Shown here: one piece after another, positions 11,700 to 22,237 of the stretch
Layout: every line of letters begins with the position of its first letter
Numbering within the stretch: position 1 is the first letter of the stretch
From: Ectobius pallidus
Lineage: Eukaryota; Arthropoda; Insecta; Blattodea; Ectobiidae
Length of the DNA: 64,000 nucleotides
Direction: 5' to 3'
Assembly: GCA_964059195.1 (NCBI GenBank)
Contig: CAXKWD010000004.1
Coordinates: forward strand, 121,306,043 to 121,370,042
Notes under the pieces: generated by a model
Databases searched by the model: none
Told to the model about the DNA's origin: nothing
What the model saw: the letters and a program-made list of their open reading frames with translations, nothing else
Made by a program: the position numbers and the translations under genes

Positions 11700-12390
11700 A
11701 GCTTGTTTGCTTATTGGGATAAAGCTACATATATTTAATATTGGAAATTTTTCTAGCTGCCATTTGTCCATTATTTGCTGCATATTAAAACTACATTTTT
11801 ACAGTGACTTTAGTTTGAATTTACTATTCAAAATATATTCCTATTCTAACACATTTATAGTATTACATATTTTCCTGTATATTCAAGATTGTTTGCTGTG
11901 GAGATAAAGTCATATATTTAATATTGGAAATATTTCTAGCTGCCATTTGTTCATTATTTGCTGCATATTAAATCTACATTTTCACAGTGATTTTAGTTTG
12001 AATTTACTATTCAAAATATATTCTCAATCTAACACATTTATAGTAATACATATTTTCCTGTATATTCAAGATTGTTTGCTGTTGGGATAAAGTCATATAT
12101 TTAATATTGGAAATTTTTCTAGCTGCCATTTGTCCATTATTTGCTGCATATTAAGACTACATTTTCTCAGTGATTTTAGTTTGAAATTTCTATTCATAGT
12201 ATATTTCCATTCTAGCATATTTATAGCATTACATATCTTGCTGGCATATTTAAGCTTGTTGACTATTGGGATAAAGTTACATATTCAATATTGCAAGTTT
12301 TCTTACTTGTCATTTGTCCATTATTGGCGACATCGTAAAACTACTTTTTCATAGCAACTTCAGTTTGAAATTATTATTATTCAAGGTATT

Positions 12391-13797
12391 TTTGAACTCA
12401 AAACAAATTTTCCATTTCCCCCCTTTTTTTTAATATCTAAAATTTTCCCTTGTATCAAATTAAACTTATATTTACTTAGTAGTGTTGCAGAATTTAGCCA
12501 CTCCCTTTACTGCATTATTTGCTTGTAGGCCTATATTGATTCTATATGGCATTATAAGGTGCCATCTTTAACGAAACATTTCTATGGCCTGGTAATTTAT
12601 GATACTCCTTTTGGCTTTTGGATATTATTAATTTTCTGTTTCCAGATATTATGGAAATTTGGTTAGCGACTTATTCTGATATTTGTCATCCTTTACCTTT
12701 CTTGTCAGGATAAATTCCGTATTGAATATTGTCTGCCCAAGTGTTGCTATTGGGTTGTGATTTAGATTACCCTATTTTGCTCTTCATTGGTTTAAAAGTT
12801 CTTTTAAAAAAATTGCATCTCTCTATATTAGTGAAGTATGTTAGCTTGATATATATAGTGATAATATACTCTATTTCGGGCCATTTACTTGCGCTTTTGT
12901 AATTAGTACTGCTGTACTCTTCTAAATGTCTACCTTTAGCTTGCTTTAGCAGTACTTGGTATTTTCCCCTCTTGTTGAAATTTTGGTAACTTGATATTAT
13001 TCCCACCCGTACTTCTTTATATTTAGATTCAAGCTGTATGATTTTGCATATTTACTGAAACTACTATTGAACATTACATTTTTATGATTGTGAATGTAAT
13101 TCATAAATATTAATAGTATTTTGGTTACTATTCCTTATATTTGAAATATATTGTGAGATCTTCTTTGATGAAGTTAATATACTAATCTAGGATAAGTTGT
13201 CCAATAAGTGCACGACTACATACTGTGTTTATACTAAGAATTTTACATACCTTCTGGTTCTCTCTGGATATTAAATTAACAGCATAGCTTGTGTACGCTG
13301 TTTTGTTACCAGGATTGTTTTAGGGCAATTGTGTTTACATTTTCATTGAAGAAAAGCAAATTGACACTAATTAAATATTTATTATATACATATTATTGTT
13401 ATATACACTTTTTCAAGAATATACAGTTTGTTACACTGTTTATAGGGTAATTTGTTGGTCATGTTTCTCCTGGCGTTTATCCTCTAGTGTCCACCGTCCA
13501 TACAGAACTCGTTTCTTTCTACTACCTCTGGTTAGGTCCTAAATTAGTCCTTGCTTCCTGGATTTTTCACAATTAGCATTTCCCTTGGTGCCGACTTAGA
13601 GTGTAAAACTAGAAATATAAGCAGTTTCCTATTACCCATAACCAAGACCAAGTTCAAAGTCGGTACAAACATACAATGTATGTTCACTTTTCCACATAGT
13701 CCCCAAGAGACTGTAAACATTTCTTGGAACAGTCACCCAACTTTTCGATTCCGGATGCATAGAAATCACCTCCAGTGCTTTGTAATCACCTGGAGAC
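12391..13797. other. AT-rich DNA, no gene recognised
   Basis: The stretch has T-rich tracts and short chance frames only. No TIRs, splice-bounded exons or TE protein motifs were noticed. Confidence 0.5.
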
Positions 13798-13985
13798 AGC
13801 TTTCTTCTACTGGTTAGTGTTGCTCTTTACTGATTTGAAGGCCCAGGTTTGACCCCTGTATCACCATTTTTCTGATGTATAGTGTTCTGGACCGGGGTGC
13901 ACATAGCCTCATGAAGACGAGCAGCCACTTGATAAAGAAATAGTGGCTCTGGTCATGAAGACCACCATCTGCCAATGTCGAAGGG
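13798..13985 (+). mobile_element. SINE-like repeat with tRNA-like head
   Basis: CTACTGGTTAGTG resembles a pol III A box and GGTTTGACCCC resembles a B box. A conserved body follows (GGTGCACATAGCCTCATGAA, then CACTTGATAAAGAAATAG, then GAAGACCACCATCTGCCAA). The body recurs at 37388-37512 on the same strand at high similarity, which shows it is a dispersed repeat. tRNA origin is inferred from the box-like motifs. Confidence 0.55.
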
Positions 13986-14063
13986 CATATGTTTATTTCA
14001 TCATAATTACTTAGTTGATAAAATATTTTTCTCAGCAACTGCAATTTAAGAATGTCTAGTAAG

Positions 14064-14328
14064 TCCATGCAAATCTTTCGCGCTTTGCACCTTTTGATAG
14101 GTGCCCAGGAAAACCAGGCATTTAGCTAACTAATAAATTCATTCTTATACAGTCGTATACATTCACAAAATACAGTATACAGTTAAATTGCAATTGACTG
14201 CAACATATGAACTGTATACTGTATTTTTGTGAATGTATATGACTATATGAGTGAATTTATTAGTTAGATAAATGCTTGGTTTTCTTAGCACCTATCAAAA
14301 GGGGCAGCGTCCAAAAGATTTGCATGGA
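14064..14328. mobile_element. Foldback (long inverted repeat) element
   Basis: Two arms of roughly 105-110 bp face each other across about 25 bp (around AAATTGCAATTGACTGCAAC). The outer ends are TCCATGCAAATC and its complement, and inner arm parts include GTATACATTCACAAAATACA against its diverged complement. Arms carry scattered mismatches. I could not find a convincing target duplication, so the family is unknown. Confidence 0.7.
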
Positions 14329-14429
14329 TTTCCCACCAAGGGTGGTGGGAAAGGTAGTATGCCCACTCATACTGTCCTTTTAACCCTTTGATCCCAACTA
14401 CTCTCTTATTTACAATATTGACTTCAAAG

Positions 14430-15300
14430 AACACCCACTTCAATGCAGGAAATATGGACTCCTACCACTAACTGTAACGGTAATCCTACCTGTAATGTAT
14501 GCAGGGTACAGGAAGACCATGTTAGTTGCAAGGTGGAAAAACTTCACTGCAACAACTGTGGGGGGTAACACAGGGCTCCGGATCTGAACCCTGCTCTAAA
14601 TATGCATTAGAACAGAAAATTCTGGAAACTATTTGCAACTACAGGATATCTCGGCATGAAGCCTTGTGCAATGTTCAGGGGAAACCACATATTCCCAAGT
14701 CCTTGCTCAACAGGACAAAAATGTTCCCTTTCTATCTAACTCTCTATCTGAATGCTGCTCCATCCGGCATTAACTCCCAGCAATCTGATTCTTTCTCCAA
14801 GCTCATGCGAGGGTATTCGGATTCAATGTCCCCTCACAATTTCTTTCTCCAATTGAACCTTTTCTCGCTAAACATAAACCTGATGCTTTGATGACTTCTC
14901 CCATTGTACTCCTTACCGATGATCCCTTTTGAACTTTGATCGGGTCTGGTCTATGGGAATCCAGACTGACCCCTCTTCCCTAACTGGAGACCAAAACGCT
15001 TAAGCATACAATGTTGTGTCTGATCCATATGGCTCAATTTTTGGACAATATCCAACAGCAATATACAAACAATATACAAACAATCCCAACACTTACATAA
15101 CCTGCTCATGGACAATGAGCATCTTATAGTGGACTTGGTATGAGGTCTCTTAAGATCGCTCATTGGAATGCATGTAGCATGCTTAAGAAGAAGGAGCCAA
15201 TTTTCCAATATTTACACATGTCTCAAATAGACATCGTGCTGATATGTGAATTATGGTTCAAACCTCAACATCATTTTCAGATCATGTTTTTGTGTCGCTC
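14430..15300 (+). pseudogene. Decayed Jockey/I-type LINE: Gag-like ORF1 end and start of ORF2 endonuclease
   Basis: Around 14490-14570 one frame reads PTTNCNGNPTCNVC, then DHVSC and LHCNNCGG before a stop. This is the zinc-knuckle tail of a LINE Gag-like ORF1. The neighbouring frame continues with CSKYALEQKILETICNYRI, typical of the ORF1 C-terminus. At 15149 a further frame reads LKIAHWNACSMLKKKEPIFQ and IDIVLICELWF, the beginning of an APE-type endonuclease, before it breaks off. Several frameshifts and stops separate the pieces. The clade is a best guess from this domain order. Confidence 0.65.
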
Positions 15301-15369
15301 CCTATTGTGCTCAAATATTTTTTGGTATGGGCAGAAAGTAAGCCACACCCTCTAAAGGAGAAGGTGATG

Positions 15370-15845
15370 ACAATGGACAAGTCATCTCAGCCACAAAAAA
15401 ATGTTTGAGGAATTGAAATTCTCACTACAACAAGAGGTGAGCGAGTTAAAAAAAGTCAGCTGAATTCACATCAGTGAAGTATGACAATCTGCATGAAGAG
15501 ATGGCTGAGGCAAGATTGGAGGTTAAAAGAATCAAGACCAACTGTGAGCTCTGGCCAAAGAAAATGAGATACTCAAACAGGAGGTTAGTGACATGCAGCA
15601 ATATACTAGAAGAGATAATGTGCTGATATTTGATTATCCAGAATGTTCAGACGAATCGGTGTATGATGTAATACCTAAAGTGTCTGAAGCAATTGGTGGA
15701 AAAGAACTGTCTTAGATGTCAGTATTGTACACCTGCTACCTGCTAGAACTGGGAAAGTGAAACCCATTGTAGTCAGTTTCAACAAAAGAACCCCATTGTA
15801 GTCAGTTTCAACAAAAGGACAAGTATAAAATAAAAAAGCAGGAAT
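15370..15845 (+). pseudogene. LINE ORF1 fragment (L1-like coiled-coil/RRM type)
   Basis: Broken frames encode a coiled-coil-like stretch (FSLQQEVSELKK, MAEARLEVKRIK), then YTRRDNVLIFDYPECSDESV, VYDVIPKVSEAIGGK and a KPIVVSFNKRT-like segment. This order matches insect LINE ORF1 proteins of the Transposase_22-like type. A 30-bp tandem duplication containing GTAGTCAGTTTCAACAAAAG spans 15766-15820. No ORF2 of matching type follows before a different LINE begins near 15850. Confidence 0.55.
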
Positions 15846-15852
15846 TGACTGT

Positions 15853-16815
15853 ATGCAGGCCATTCATCCTTCAGCAGTTGGTGAGGTCGGTTGGTTTTGT
15901 GTGGAGGTGGAAGTAGAGTTTTACGCATGTGTCCAGTCGACCGTAGATATAATTGGCGGCGGAGTTTGCAACCTGTTGCCGAGAAGTTTTTCTGAATTAG
16001 CAAGGATGGGGATTGAACTGGTTGCTTACAGAATAAGGGTAGGAAGATTCAACATGAGAAGAGTGAGGAAAGAGGGAAGTGAAGATAAAAATGGGAGAAA
16101 TATAGATAACACGTGGTTCATTGGACTAGTAATTATGATGCTCTTAGTAATTGGAGGAGTTGAACTAAATCCCGGTCCATCAATGGAAGAGACGGTGAAG
16201 ACAGAAATGAGAGTGGGATTCAAAGAAATGCACATCCAATTTAAGAAATCAATGGAGGAGCTATAGGAAATGGTACAAGCAGTTAATGTGAACACAGAAG
16301 AAAACAGAAGAGAAATTGGACTACTGAAGGAAGAAAACATAGCTATAAAAAGAAGATTGTCAGGCCTGGAATTCAATGAGAGAAAGAAAAATACAGTAAT
16401 TTTTGGGCTAGCAGAAACGAGATATGAGAGGTGACCGGATACCATCTGTACAGTCTTGGACTTTTTTGTGAACACCTTCAGGCTAAATTTCAATGAAATT
16501 CAGATTGAGGATGAGTACAGAATGGGAAAAGTGAAATTCACCAATATGGGAGCGAAAGAGGCAGTGTTAAATAATAGAAGAAAGCTGAGCGGGTCAAGAG
16601 TGAAAGTTGAGCACAACTTCAATCTTAGGACAAGGAAAATCAGAAATCAATTGGTGACATTTCTGAAAGAAGCAACAAGAAACGGGAAATACGCAATTTT
16701 AGTTAAGGAGAAATTGAAACTTGAAAGAGAAATATTTGATTTGGAGTTCTGTCACAAAAATATGAGTAAGTGTGTGGAAAGTAAACAAGAAGACAAATCA
16801 ACAAGAATTAAGTGA
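15853..16815 (+). pseudogene. LINE ORF1 with hydrophobic N-terminus and 2A-like motif, two in-frame stops
   Basis: One frame runs 15853-16815, broken only by TAG at 16264-16266 and TGA at 16432-16434. After a leader, a hydrophobic segment (FIGLVIMMLLVI) runs into GGVELNPGP (16153-16179), the shape of a 2A ribosome-skipping peptide. The Asp that normally starts the D-x-E-x-N-P-G-P core is Gly here. A coiled-coil region follows, then KKNTVIFGLAETRYE and RMGKVKFTNMGAKEAVLNN, which resemble the RRM-like and C-terminal parts of LINE ORF1 proteins that bind element RNA. The same hydrophobic-2A layout occurs in the minus-strand ORF1 at 49470-50304. Confidence 0.75.
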
Positions 16816-17164
16816 ACAATGTGAAGCTGCGGGTGGATCGACTTCAAGGAATGTGGAAAACGAAGCAGGGGAATTAACACCGAGATCAGCATAAAAGTCA
16901 CCTGCTAGGTAGCAGAGTTCGGATCCAGGGTTTAAAGCATGCATGATGCCATCTCAGCAATCTCAGGGGACAGCACAAGGATCAGCAGAAAGTAGAAATA
17001 CACTAACTCTGGTTTCGTCACCACAGGGGAATTTATTGGAACTACAGGATGTAAGCAAGCAATCCAAAACCTATAATTTACGTAAATGGGTTATTTCCGG
17101 GGACGAGTCCAGAAATTTGTTTAATCCATAGGATGCAATTACAATGTGGTTGAAATGCAGTTCT

Positions 17165-18290
17165 ATTAATATTGAGTTTTTTTGCAGAAAAAGAAGAATG
17201 GGGAGTTGCAGGAGATTTTATTAAGTTGTCAAATTTTATGTTTAATGGAAACATGGTTAAATCCAGAAATAAAAATAAATATTAGTGGTTTTCTTTGTTT
17301 TAGAAAAGAAAGATTGAAGAAGAAAACATATGGTAGGTCCCCAGCAGGAATTATGTTTTTGATAAACGAGGTTTTACGGGAGATAATAATAATAAATTCC
17401 AATTTAGATGAGGTCTTTGGATCGAATTACTGAATAATAGACGAAAAGTAGAAGTTTTAATGGGTTGCTGCTATTTACATCCTAGAGGGTCTAATTACTA
17501 TAATGAAAGGATATGGTATGAATTAAAAAGTGAAATAGAAGCGCCCATTGATAAGTTTAACCCCAACCATTACGTACTTGGGGTGATTTTAATTCCAGAA
17601 CTGTAGAAATGAATACTGTAAGTGTAAATAGTATACATAATTATGAAAATGCTAGGAATAGTAAGGACAGAACATATAATCAGGAGGCTATAAAATTAAT
17701 AAGTTTGTGCGAGGAACTAGGATTAGACATATTAAATGGGCAATACGGACAAGACAAGTTAGGGAATTACACCTACATTAACGAAAATGGTGCGAGTGTA
17801 ATAGATTATATTTTGATATCCAGTAGTCTAGCAGAGAAAGTGAATGACTTTGTTATAGAAGATAACTCGTCAAGTAACCATCTAGTGCTATCAGTGTGGC
17901 TTGATATTCAATGGAAGGAAACACTAGTAGTGAATAGGACATACAGAAAAGGTAAAATCGAAAAAAGGCTGATATGGGATAAAAGTAAAGCACATCAATT
18001 TAGAGAAATTGTAAAGGACAAAACTAGTGAATTATTAGAAGTGGGCATTGAAGAAAGTGCAAAAACTGATCCAAATAAAGCAGCTGAATTGTTAATCCAT
18101 TGCATTAGTAGGACAGGAAAAGATATGATAACACTTACGGTTAACAAAAAGGACAAGGGATGGTTCAATTCAGAATGTAAGGAAAAAAGGAAATTATATA
18201 AGCTAGCATATTGAAGATGGAAGAAGTCTAATAGTATAGAAGACAAATTAACTTACATAACAGAAAAGAAACATTATAGAGAACTCCTAA
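17165..18290 (+). pseudogene. LINE ORF2 endonuclease domain, frameshifted and truncated
   Basis: Pieces in different frames encode an APE-type endonuclease: LLSCQILCLMETWLNPEI (ETW motif), SPAGIMFLINEVL, MGCCYLHPRGSNYYNERIW, and then a long open stretch 17609-18214. That stretch covers LCEELGLDILNGQYG, TYINENGASVIDYILISS and SSNHLVLSVWL, where the catalytic SDH is degraded to SNH. It breaks off near 18300 before any reverse transcriptase. It follows the 2A-type ORF1 at a normal ORF1-ORF2 distance and probably belongs to the same copy. Confidence 0.75.
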
Positions 18291-18339
18291 GGGTAGTAGG
18301 AAATTCACCATATATATATATGCTGAAATTCACGCTAGC

Positions 18340-18704
18340 ACTAACAAAACAGATAAATTTTCTGAAAGTGGGGTATACAAATTGACTTGCATGGATTGCT
18401 CCAAGGTATATGTTGGACAAACAGGCAGACAATTTAGACAAAGATACAAAGAACATAGCGCAGACTACAAACACGAGAGAAGGAAATCAGCATTTGCTAA
18501 GCATCTACTAGATGAAAAACACAAACACATGCCTATAGAACAAACATTGGAAGTCTTATATAAACAAAAGAAATGAAACAAACTTAATACTCTAGAAGCC
18601 GCAGAAATCTACAAGCATAAGAACAATATAATAATTAATGAAGACAGCATCAACCACAACCCGCTGTTCGAACTGGCACTGAATGCACCCACAGATCATA
18701 AATA
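18340..18704 (+). pseudogene. Penelope-like element, C-terminal GIY-YIG endonuclease
   Basis: SGVYKLTCMDCSKVYVGQTG followed by RQFRQRYKEH is the GIY-YIG nuclease core with the Cys pair typical of Penelope-like elements. KSAFAKHLLDEKHKH follows. An in-frame TGA at 18574-18576 interrupts the frame, which then continues to TAG at 18702-18704 (NTLEAAEIYKHKNN..., NPLFELALN). Only the 3' end of the element is present; the Penelope reverse transcriptase is missing. The following 300 bp contain GGGCTGAGGATGACTTTTTA, a phrase common in Penelope 3' UTRs. It directly abuts the broken LINE on its left. Confidence 0.85.
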
Positions 18705-19009
18705 GAAGGCACATTATACACACACACTTAGTACGATCTGAACCAACATAAGTTCTGGTGCTTAAAAACAAGGTAAGCCTAAAAATATGCCATGCAATGT
18801 AACCTATATAAATAGCAATAACCGATGTTCGTGTATTTAAATTGTAACAGGGCTGAGGATGACTTTTTAAGGTCAAAATGCATCCCCATGATACTCTAAA
18901 GAAGAAAAACAGCTGCCAATAAATGTTAAAAACAACATGTACACTCAACTTTCTACAAAAAGAAGAGTCACCAACGAAACTACAGACAATTAAATACACG
19001 GTGGTGTGA

Positions 19010-19750
19010 GTGAACTGTGAATAACATTAACATTTTAACAATATCTTTTATTTTTCACCACAATGACAAACTGTTTTTTTAGGGAATGTGTTTGAATAAA
19101 ACTCTAGACACATTTTATACATATATGATGAACCTAACAAAGATATGAATTTTAAAAAAGGGGATATGACATATAGGCCTATCATCATATGAACTAACAG
19201 AACTTTTAAGGCTGTTTTTAAAGTTAGTAAATATTAATTTATGTAATTTTACAGATCCATTAACAACTGTGTTTTTTAAGCTTTTAAACTATCTTAATCT
19301 TAAAGTGTTATACTCGGCTATAAAAGAAACACAATTAAACAACATAGAGGCCTATTACCAAATAATAACATTTACTGTAAAAACTGTAAGCTATATCTCT
19401 ATAAAAAGAAAATAAAAACCTGTAATATTGGCAGCTACTAGTTTTTTAAGAGTATCAAAGTAAAAGAAAAATACAATATAGTGAGGGCATAAGGAGGTTT
19501 TTTATCTAGTAAAAATACAGTATCCGTTAACATACCTTTACTGTTACAGAGACTAGAGACGACTTCCCAGCAATTTTCACCAACACTATTTACCGCCTAT
19601 TCAGTCACCATATTCTCAAACCAACCAAAAAATTCAATAACCCAGATTCGCGTTTCACATCGATTGGTCTGAGACAGGAACCCTTTCCTCCATGCTCTTT
19701 TAACAGAATAATAACACAGGCCTACAAAACAATTTTTTCTTCTTCTTCTT
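19010..19750. other. AT-rich DNA, no gene recognised
   Basis: Only short frames and T-rich tracts are present. A CTT-repeat tract lies near 19738-19760. Confidence 0.5.
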
Positions 19751-20204
19751 CTTTTTTTTTTTGGTGTCGAGGATTTTGGAACTGATTTTAGGTGTATTTG
19801 GGTCGCTGAATCTAAATATGAAATCAGTTTTTCTCTATCAGCTCTACTTTTTTAGATAAGTGCTTTTTTAATGTGCAGTTATCTACACAAAATGTGCAGA
19901 TGTTACTCCATTCTTGCCATTCGAAATCACATATACAAGGACTGGTTCCTGTATATTTGCCCTATTGTCAGTCTGCGGCTAGTTAGTTACAGGAAAATTC
20001 ACCAGATGGAGTAGGCATCCTGTAACTGAAGTGACCCTGAATGCTTCAGAGTTGAGGTTAGTGTTTAGTTTGTGAGTTGTTGTTGTGCACGGTAAACTAA
20101 GTTGGCCTCATGTGATATTTTTGTTTAGAAAGCGTTGTTATAAAAGTTAACTTAAAACATACTGTGTTGCAGATTGTTGTATTTGTATTCTTGAATAGAA
20201 CTAA

Positions 20205-20540
20205 ATGAGTTCAAGTAGAAGAAATTGTGTAAATCATCCTGATGTGTTTTGCTACATAAGCAGGGAATACACATTAAAATAAAACAGAAAAACTGTTAGT
20301 GACTTTCTAAAGAGAACTTCTGTTGGATACTTTGGTGCTAGGCTTGGTGATCAGGATAAACCTGGGCACCGCATCAGGTCTGTAAAACTTGTACAGAACA
20401 TTTACAACAGTGGACTACCGGGAAAAGAAAAAGCCTGAAATTTGGCATACCAATGGTTTGGACAGAACTCAACAACCACTTTCATGACTATTATTTCTGC
20501 CTAGTAAATATTACTGGAATCAATCGAAACAACTATAGCA
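20205..20540 (+). pseudogene. Arthropod multicopy family protein, N-terminal part (zinc-binding-like), function unknown
   Basis: From ATG at 20205 the frame reads MSSSRRNCVNHPDVFCYI, then EYTLK and a stop. A related frame resumes (VSDFLKRTSVGYFGARLGDQ), shifts, and continues HQVCKTCTEHLQQW and KSLKFGIPMVW to INRNNYSK. I recognise this as the N-terminal half of an uncharacterised protein found in many copies in arthropod genomes, with conserved Cys pairs suggestive of a zinc-binding module. The upstream 400 bp contain TGTTGCAG-like acceptor sequence and probably its 5' UTR. It is interrupted by a LINE at about 20545-21545 and resumes afterwards. The biological role is not known to me. Confidence 0.6.
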
Positions 20541-20544
20541 AGCG

Positions 20545-21545
20545 GACTTAACCAATGTTTGCAGATGATACAACCATATTTTATGTAGACGATACTATTG
20601 ATGCCGTAATGAATAATATGCAAAAAGACCTCAGAATCTTAGAAAAATGGTTAGCGTCCAATAAATTATCACTAAATGCTCAAAAGACAGTATTTATGAT
20701 ATTTCATAAACCTTCAATCATTCTAAACATTAATTCTGCAATTACAATAAATGATGTACCTATACAGCAGGTATCAAATGCAAAGTATTTAGGTTTAATA
20801 ATAGATGAACATTTAAACTGGGATATGCATATTTTAAGCCTTTGTAGTAAAATTGCGCCGATAATTGGAGTATTACGACGATTGGGTGGAATATTATCAC
20901 ATTCTAGTATGAGATCTCTTTATTATTCCCTTGTACACTCTTACATATTGTATATGGTATTTATATGGGGACGTTCAAAAAAGAAATATTTGCATAAGAT
21001 AAAAATTCTTCAAAATAGGGCTGTAAGAAATCTTTCAGGCTGTCATTACTTAACACCAGTCAAAGTATTATATGAGCAATCAGGAATTCTTCCATTAGAA
21101 TTAATCATAAAGTATAGTGCTGCAATCTTTATATATAAAGTAGTAAACAGATATGTTCATAATAACATTGCATTGCGTTTTCTTGAAAATGTGCATTCTT
21201 ATGGCACGAGAAACAAATCAAATATTTTCGTCACGCATTCTGAATTGGTTACATATGGACTAAGGGGAGTGAAAAATTATCTTGCAAATCTTTTTAATGA
21301 AATTCCACTGGAAATAAGATCTGTAAAAAACTTAAATAGTTTCAAAAAAAAGTTGAAGATTTTTCTATTAAATGATTAAGTGAACAATATTTTTATTATA
21401 TTTACTGTGTATACTTATTTGTGTAAATTATTGTAACAATTTTATTATAATAACTTTGAATTTTGTCATCCTTGTAATACTGTCCCTTAATGTGAGCAAT
21501 TGGCTCGTTGGGACCTTTTGTTAAATAAATAAATAATAAATAAAT
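20545..21545 (+). mobile_element. 5'-truncated CR1/L2-like LINE: reverse transcriptase C-terminal half
   Basis: The open frame 20555-21379 starts within the reverse transcriptase palm at MFADDTTIFYV. It continues through LASNKLSLNAQKTVFMIFHK, SNAKYLGLIIDEHLNW, YSLVHSYILY and LQNRAVRNLSG to KNLNSFKKKLKIFLLND, the usual end of CR1/L2-type ORF2 proteins. A short 3' UTR ends in GGGACCTTTTGTTAAATAAA followed by AATAAATAA repeats, a normal LINE 3' tail. The frame has no stops, so the insertion is fairly young. It interrupts the arthropod family gene between ...NNYSK and SARRLVPHSEEVP. Confidence 0.9.
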
Positions 21546-21546
21546 A

Positions 21547-22145
21547 GTCTCTGCAAGACGCCTGGTCCCTCACTCAGAGGAAGTGCCAATCCCAACGTTT
21601 CACCAGCTACCAGAGCTCTGTGAGGATGAGTATTGTCCCTCTGATCACTCATCTGATACTCATGAAAGTGACAATGAATATGAGGGGATGTCATCAATTC
21701 CACAACGTTTCAACCAGGATGAGTTGAATGACCTCACCAGAGACCTCAACCTTTCAAAAGAAGCTTCTGAATTACTTGCTTCCAGGTTGAATTACAAAAA
21801 TTTACTAGAACAAGGAACCAAAATTACCTTTTACCATACTACCGTTCTTTTCTCAAGAAGACAATCTTGTATTTTGTCACTAAATTAGAGGACTCCTGGA
21901 AAAAATGGGTCTTCCGGAATATTCTCAAGATGATTGGCACCTATTTATTGACAGCTCAAAGCAAAGTTTGAAATGTGTCCTTCTACATAATGGGAACCAA
22001 TATGGTTCAATACCAATTGCTCACTCAACGAAAATTAAAGAAGAATATAACACCATAGCTTTGGTCATGGAGAAAATAAAGTATCATGAACATCAATGGG
22101 TGATTTGTGTGGACTTAAAAATGGTAAACTTTCTTCTTAGACAGC
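21547..22145 (+). pseudogene. Arthropod multicopy family protein, middle part (continuation of 20205-20540)
   Basis: After the LINE tail the family sequence resumes with SARRLVPHSEEVPIPTFHQL, an acidic Ser-rich linker (YCPSDHSSDTHESDNEYE), then LNLSKEASELLASRLNYKN and ITFYHTT. A frameshift near 21850 leads to MGLPEYSQDDWHLFIDSSKQ, SLKCVLLHNGNQYGSIPI and WVICVDLKMVNFLLRQQ, where it breaks off. The LFIDSS...VLLHNG...AHS pattern resembles an RNase H-like fold, as in some transposon-derived proteins. That resemblance is a guess. The downstream C-terminal part of the family is missing. Confidence 0.6.
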
Positions 22146-22237
22146 AAGTGGAGAGGTTAATGTAATGTTTTGTTATGAACCTAAACTTCAAAATATTATG
22201 TTTTACATGTAATATTATAAGACTTGTTTTATTTCAG

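Larger units (their letters stand above)
6905..12390. repeat. About 184-bp tandem repeat (satellite-like), split by an LTR element
   Basis: Units starting at TGTTTGC/TGTTGAC followed by GGGATAAAG begin at 11704, 11890, 12073 and 12257, giving spacings of 186, 183 and 184 bp. The last unit decays by about 12390. The end of a preceding unit (ACATTTATAGCATTACATAT onward) lies at 6913-6952, immediately left of the retrotransposon. The array was therefore continuous before the insertion at 6953-11699. Units are AT-rich and noncoding. Confidence 0.85.

Noticed and set aside
13845..13860. Possible functional tRNA gene at the B-box-like sequence
   Set aside because: No cloverleaf can be drawn and no anticodon arm is present. 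It is at most a tRNA-derived SINE head.
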